NCBI GenBank assembly: GCA_004558025.1 | Contig: SFEG01000009.1 | Span: 62,001 to 126,000 of the forward strand | Source of the DNA: Clostridiales bacterium | Lineage (GTDB): Bacteria > Bacillota > Clostridia > Oscillospirales > Oscillospiraceae | DNA: 64,000 nucleotides | Direction: 5' to 3' | Shown: piece after piece, positions 60,407 through 64,000 of the stretch | Position numbering within the stretch: position 1 is the first letter of the stretch | Layout of the letters: each line of letters starts with the position of its first letter | Made by a program: the position numbers and the translations under genes | The notes under the pieces: model-generated | Database searches by the model: none | The model's input: the letters and a program-made list of their open reading frames with translations, nothing else | What the model was told of the DNA's origin: nothing

Positions 60407-61431
60407 AAGCAAAAGAGTATACGTTTGACGCTTCCTATCAGCCTCAGGTAAGGACCAAGACCGATACCTCGCGCATAATGCTCGATGTTATCATCGCGCT
60501 TGTGCCTGCAATGGCATTTGCGGTGTATCAGTTCGGCTTTAAGGTCCTGGCGCTGCTCGCTATAAGCGTTGCGTCGGCAGTTTTCTTCGAGTGGGGCTAC
60601 CGCAAGCTCATGAAAAAGCCCAGCTCGATAAACGATCTTTCCGCATGCGTCACCGGCATACTGCTGGTGCTGTGCCTGCCCGTTGACGCTCCCCTGTGGA
60701 TGCCCGTCATCGGCACGTTCTTTGCCATCGTCATCGTAAAGCAGCTTTACGGCGGCATCGGCAAAAACTTTGTTAACCCCGCGCTGGCGGGACGCGCGTT
60801 CCTGTTCTTCTCGTGGACGGCTACCATGACGACTTGGGCAGTTCCCAAGGCTCTCGGCAAGCTCGTTGTCGAGGCTGACGCCATCACCATGGCAACTCCG
60901 CTGAGCATCCTCAAGGGGGGCGGCGATGTTGCTGCCGCAGGCTTCAACTTCGGCGATATGTTCCTCGGCTTCATGCCCGGCTCCATCGGCGAGATCAGCG
61001 CGCTCGCACTGCTCATCGGCGGTGCATACCTGCTCATCCGCAAGGTCATCAACTGGCGCATCCCCGTTGCCTTCATCGGCACCGTCGCCATCCTGACCTT
61101 CATTTTCCCGAGAAACGGTTACTCGAACGTCGACTGGATGCTTTATAACCTCCTGTCCGGCGGTCTGCTGCTCGGCGCCTTCTTCATGGCGACCGATTAC
61201 TCCTCCAGCCCCGTAACGCTCAACGGTCAGCTGCTGTTCGGCTTCGGCTGCGGCGCTCTGACTGTTCTGATCCGTTACTTCGGCGGCTTCCCCGAGGGCG
61301 TTTCCTTCGCAATTCTTATCATGAACCTGTGCGCATGGGCGATCGATAAGGGCACCCGCGGCCGTCAGTTCGGCGTCACAAAGGAAGACCTCAAGGCAGC
61401 GAAAAAGGCAGCAAAGGAGGCGAAAGCATAA
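60403..61431 (+). CDS. rnfD: Rnf complex subunit D
   Basis: A 342-residue membrane subunit with about nine helices and covalently bound FMN on a Thr in the DAITMATPLSIL segment. KNFVNPALAGRAFLFFSW and GYSNVDWMLYNLLSGGLLLGAFFMATDY are conserved with NqrB. A Lys/Ala-rich C-terminal tail extends into the cytoplasm. Start codon overlaps rnfC; its stop overlaps rnfG. Confidence 0.96.
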   Translation: MKAKEYTFDASYQPQVRTKTDTSRIMLDVIIALVPAMAFAVYQFGFKVLALLAISVASAVFFEWGYRKLMKKPSSINDLSACVTGILLVLCLPVDAPLWMPVIGTFFAIVIVKQLYGGIGKNFVNPALAGRAFLFFSWTATMTTWAVPKALGKLVVEADAITMATPLSILKGGGDVAAAGFNFGDMFLGFMPGSIGEISALALLIGGAYLLIRKVINWRIPVAFIGTVAILTFIFPRNGYSNVDWMLYNLLSGGLLLGAFFMATDYSSSPVTLNGQLLFGFGCGALTVLIRYFGGFPEGVSFAILIMNLCAWAIDKGTRGRQFGVTKEDLKAAKKAAKEAKA

Positions 61432-61955
61432 TGAATAAGATAGTAAAGCTTACCCTCATTCTGTTCCTCGTCTCCGCAATAGTCGCAGGCATCCTCGGCC
61501 TGACCAACATGGTCACCGAAGAGCCCATCAGACTGTATAACGAGAAAAAGACCTCAGAGGCCTACAGCACGGTCATGAGCTTTGACAGCTACGAACCCGT
61601 TGATTACAGCGGCGACCGCAGCGAGGTCACCAAGGTCTATAAGACCAATAACGGCGACTGGATCGTTGAAGCCGAAGTATCCGGCTCGCAGGGCATGATC
61701 ACCGTCGCAGTCGGCGTCAACGCCGATCTCAGCTGCAACGGCATCTCGATCATCTCCAGCTCCGAGACCAGCGGCCTCGGCTCCAAGGCCAGCAACGCCG
61801 AGTTCAAGGATCAGTTCGCAGGTCTCTCGGCCGATCAGGCCAAGGTCACCAAGGACGGCGGCCAGATCAACGCCATCACCGGCGCTACCATCACGTCCCG
61901 TGCAGTCTGCACGGCAGTCGGCGCGGCTATCGAAGCTGTCGGCACGCTGGGTTAA
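61431..61955 (+). CDS. rnfG: Rnf complex subunit G
   Basis: A 174-residue protein with one N-terminal helix and an extracellular FMN_bind domain. The flavin-acceptor Thr is in AITGATITSRAV near the C terminus, the NqrC/RnfG signature (S/T-GAT). SETSGLGSKASNAEF is the conserved loop before it. Confidence 0.96.
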   Translation: MNKIVKLTLILFLVSAIVAGILGLTNMVTEEPIRLYNEKKTSEAYSTVMSFDSYEPVDYSGDRSEVTKVYKTNNGDWIVEAEVSGSQGMITVAVGVNADLSCNGISIISSSETSGLGSKASNAEFKDQFAGLSADQAKVTKDGGQINAITGATITSRAVCTAVGAAIEAVGTLG

Positions 61956-61966
61956 GGAGGTCAGAC

Positions 61967-62626
61967 ATGAATATTAAAAAACAGTTCAAGGACGGCCTTA
62001 TTACCAATAACCCCGTTCTGGTTCAGCTTCTCGGTATGTGCTCGACCATGGCTATCACCACGATGTTCTTCAACGGCATCGGCATGGGCATATCCGTACT
62101 TATCATCCTCACCTGCTGCAACGTCGTTATCTCCGCAATGCGCAAGGTCATCCCGAATGACATCCGTATCGCAGTGTTCGTCGTTATCATTGCAGGCTTC
62201 GTCACGATCGTTGACCTTCTGCTTCAGGCATATGTTCCCGCGCTGAGCGAATCCCTCGGCGTGTTCATCCCCCTGATCGTCGTCAACTGCATCATCATCG
62301 GCCGCGCAGAGGCGTTTGCTGCGAAAAACAGCATCGGCGCTTCCGCTCTCGACGGTATCTTCCAGGGCCTTGGCTACACCATCGTTCTCACCATCATGTG
62401 CGTCATCCGTGAGTTCCTCGGTTCCGGCTCCTTCGGCAAGGGCATCATCAACACCGTTTCCGGCATCGGTACCGGCAACGGCCTGCAGATCTTCCCCGAA
62501 GAGTTCGGTGCAAAGCTCCTGACCATGCCCTTTGGCGGCTTCCTTACCCTCGGCTGTCTGATCGCGCTTATGCAGTATGCTCTGCGCAAGTCTGCCGAAA
62601 AGAAAGAAAAGGAGGGAAATAAGTAA
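61967..62626 (+). CDS. rnfE: Rnf complex subunit E
   Basis: A 219-residue six-helix membrane subunit, homologous to NqrD. DGLITNNPVLVQLLGMCSTMA is the signature opening and NCIIIGRAEAFAAKNSIGAS the second conserved block. With RnfA it forms the pseudo-symmetric core that holds an iron centre. The stop overlaps the rnfA start. Confidence 0.96.
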   Translation: MNIKKQFKDGLITNNPVLVQLLGMCSTMAITTMFFNGIGMGISVLIILTCCNVVISAMRKVIPNDIRIAVFVVIIAGFVTIVDLLLQAYVPALSESLGVFIPLIVVNCIIIGRAEAFAAKNSIGASALDGIFQGLGYTIVLTIMCVIREFLGSGSFGKGIINTVSGIGTGNGLQIFPEEFGAKLLTMPFGGFLTLGCLIALMQYALRKSAEKKEKEGNK

Positions 62627-63213
62627 TGCTTACAAGTATTCTTTCCATCTCCCTCGGCGCAATACTCATAAACAACTTCATCTTCTCGCAGTTCCTCGGC
62701 TGCTGCCCGTTCCTCGGCTGCTCGAGCAAGGTCGACACCGCTGTCGGCATGGGTCTCGCGGTTACCTTCGTTATGGGTCTTGCGTCCGCTATCTGCTGGG
62801 TAGTCAATGAGTATGTCCTCATGCCTCTCGGCCTTGCGTTCCTTCAGACGCTGACCTTCATCCTGGTTATCGCCGCGCTGGTTCAGTTCGTCGAGATGTT
62901 CCTGAAGAAGTCGATCCCCTCGCTGTACTCGGCACTGGGCATTTACCTGCCCCTTATCACCACCAACTGCGCGGTTCTCGGCGTTGTTCTTCTGAACGTT
63001 CAGAATAAGTACAACTTCCTCGAGTCCACCGTTTACGGCATCACCGGCGGCCTCGGCTTCCTGCTGGCTATCGTTCTGTTTGCTTCCGTGCGTGAGCGCG
63101 TTGAGTTTGCAGAGTATCCGAAAAGCTTTGAGGGCTTCCCGATCTGCCTTGTCACCGCTTCGCTGCTCGCTCTGGCCTTCATGGGCTTCAGCGGCATGAA
63201 GATTTTTGGTTAA
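62626..63213 (+). CDS. rnfA: Rnf complex subunit A
   Basis: A 195-residue six-helix subunit, homologous to NqrE and RnfE. NNFIFSQFLGCCPFLGCSSKV holds the Cys that binds the membrane iron centre, and the repeat LPLITTNCAVLGVVLL holds its partner. Confidence 0.96.
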   Translation: MLTSILSISLGAILINNFIFSQFLGCCPFLGCSSKVDTAVGMGLAVTFVMGLASAICWVVNEYVLMPLGLAFLQTLTFILVIAALVQFVEMFLKKSIPSLYSALGIYLPLITTNCAVLGVVLLNVQNKYNFLESTVYGITGGLGFLLAIVLFASVRERVEFAEYPKSFEGFPICLVTASLLALAFMGFSGMKIFG

Positions 63214-63226
63214 GGGGGACGATGAT

Positions 63227-64000
63227 ATGCAATTAGTAATTTACGGTGTTATCGTTCTCGGTGTTCTCGGCGCTGTGTTCGGCGCGATCCTCGCGTTCGC
63301 ATCGAAGATCTTCCACGTCGAAGTTGACCCAAAGCAGGAGCAGGTCCGTGAGTGCCTGGCCGGCGCGAACTGCGGCGGCTGCGGCTTCCCCGGCTGTGAC
63401 GGCTATGCCGCTGCGGTAGCAAAGGGTGAGGCTCCTGTTAACAAGTGCGTTGCCGCAGGCCCCGAAGCGGCGGCAAAGATCGCTGAGATCATGGGCGTTT
63501 CCGCAGGCGATGTGGAAAAGATGGTCGCATTCGTTCCCTGCTCGGGCACCGAAGGCCACGCTTCCAAGCGCTTTAACTACAAGGGACCCCAGAACTGCCA
63601 GGCTGCAATGCTGTTTGGCGGCAAGAGCAACATGGATTGCCGATTTGCCTGCATAGGCCTCGGCAACTGCGCAAATGCCTGCCAGTTCGGCGCGATGAGC
63701 ATCGTTGACGGCGTTGCAAAGGTCGACCGCGAAAAGTGCGTCGGCTGCGGCGCATGTGTCGACGCATGCCCGAAGAAGATAGTCAAGCTTGTTCCCTATG
63801 ACCAGCACGTTCTCGTCGCTTGCTCCAGCTGCGATAAGGGCGCTGCCGTCATGAAGATCTGCGACGAAGGCTGTATCGGCTGCATGAAGTGCCAGCGTGA
63901 GTGCCCTGCAGACGCAATCGTCATCAAGGATAATCTCGCCCGCATCGATGTTTCCAAGTGCGTTCAGTGCGGACATTGCTCCGACATCTGCCCGCGCCAC
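63227..64000 (+). CDS. rnfB: Rnf complex subunit B, 3' end outside window
   Basis: Ferredoxin-facing subunit with many [4Fe-4S] clusters. The 258 codons present start with one membrane helix (YGVIVLGVLGAVFGAILAFA), then the four-Cys domain AGANCGGCGFPGCDGYA, and ferredoxin-type motifs CVGCGACVDACPKK, CIGCMKCQRECPAD and CVQCGHCSDICPR. The frame runs open to the window edge. An extra conserved pair, VACSSCDKG, precedes the second motif. ATG 63227 has AAGGGGG upstream; an ATG at 63222 is in a dead frame. Confidence 0.95.
   Translation, partial: MQLVIYGVIVLGVLGAVFGAILAFASKIFHVEVDPKQEQVRECLAGANCGGCGFPGCDGYAAAVAKGEAPVNKCVAAGPEAAAKIAEIMGVSAGDVEKMVAFVPCSGTEGHASKRFNYKGPQNCQAAMLFGGKSNMDCRFACIGLGNCANACQFGAMSIVDGVAKVDREKCVGCGACVDACPKKIVKLVPYDQHVLVACSSCDKGAAVMKICDEGCIGCMKCQRECPADAIVIKDNLARIDVSKCVQCGHCSDICPRH

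Overview
The window reads as a chromosomal segment of an anaerobic, probably gut-associated Clostridia member (inference: Oscillospirales-like). The reasons are a six-gene Rnf cluster in the clostridial order C-D-G-E-A-B, formate-tetrahydrofolate ligase, a PdaB-like deacetylase of the sporulation type, consensus AGGAGG ribosome sites, TTGACA/TATAAT promoters and strong intrinsic terminators. Base composition is fairly GC-rich, apart from a few visibly AT-rich patches near 2.1-2.7, 38.3-38.8 and 42.5-43.8 kb. Almost all of the window is coding, with short operons on both strands.

Layout. 0-5 kb: DUF218 protein (cut by the window edge), deacetylase, small zinc ribbon, a tRNA-Pro(GGG)-like gene with a damaged acceptor end, a frameshifted membrane protein, then fhs with a DUF2461 gene. 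5-16 kb: housekeeping and small operons (Rossmann/DUF364, tatD, tyrosine phosphatase, HxlR regulator next to a broken chimeric gene, a candidate small RNA, thioesterase plus P-loop ATPase, TPR plus DUF4037, YhhN, DUF1461, an E2-like acyltransferase, mntP, VTT protein, FHA protein). 16-23 kb: MMPL exporter with a lipoprotein partner, dCMP deaminase, YitT, and a KdpDE-like two-component pair. 23-30 kb: cysK-cysE behind a cysteine-rich leader peptide with attenuator, guaB, and the thiN-mnmG-mnmA operon. 30-38 kb: DUF4358 lipoprotein, a pseudokinase/C-type-lectin fusion, a sodium-dependent symporter, and a five-gene amino-acid ABC operon that includes a DapF-like racemase and a substrate-binding protein whose fold order looks circularly permuted. 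38-44 kb: accessory remnants, a CPA2 antiporter, iscR-iscS-iscU, then an AT-rich alpha/beta-hydrolase segment bounded by inverted terminator-like repeats, and a LOG-family gene with a nonsense codon. 44-53 kb: PIG-L deacetylase with GPH sugar transporter, xpt, a guanine-type riboswitch and a BmpA-type nucleoside ABC transporter. 53-59 kb: ruvX, folC, hydrolase, amino-acid permease, XRE regulator and GH2 enzyme. 59-64 kb: rnfCDGEA and the start of rnfB, which runs off the window.

How it fits together. Cysteine and Fe-S metabolism appear linked: a near-identical site built around ATAGGAATT lies in the cysK leader and twice in front of the Rrf2/IscR-type regulator, and the cysteine synthase operon also carries what looks like ribosome-mediated attenuation by a Cys-rich peptide. 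The Isc machinery would supply clusters for the Rnf complex, which couples ferredoxin oxidation to NAD reduction and ion pumping. Purine salvage is grouped (xpt, guanine riboswitch, nucleoside transporter). The strongest candidates for something new are the cysK attenuator plus shared operator, the permuted binding protein with its racemase neighbour, the pseudokinase-lectin fusion, and the repeat-flanked cassette at 42.5-43.84 kb.
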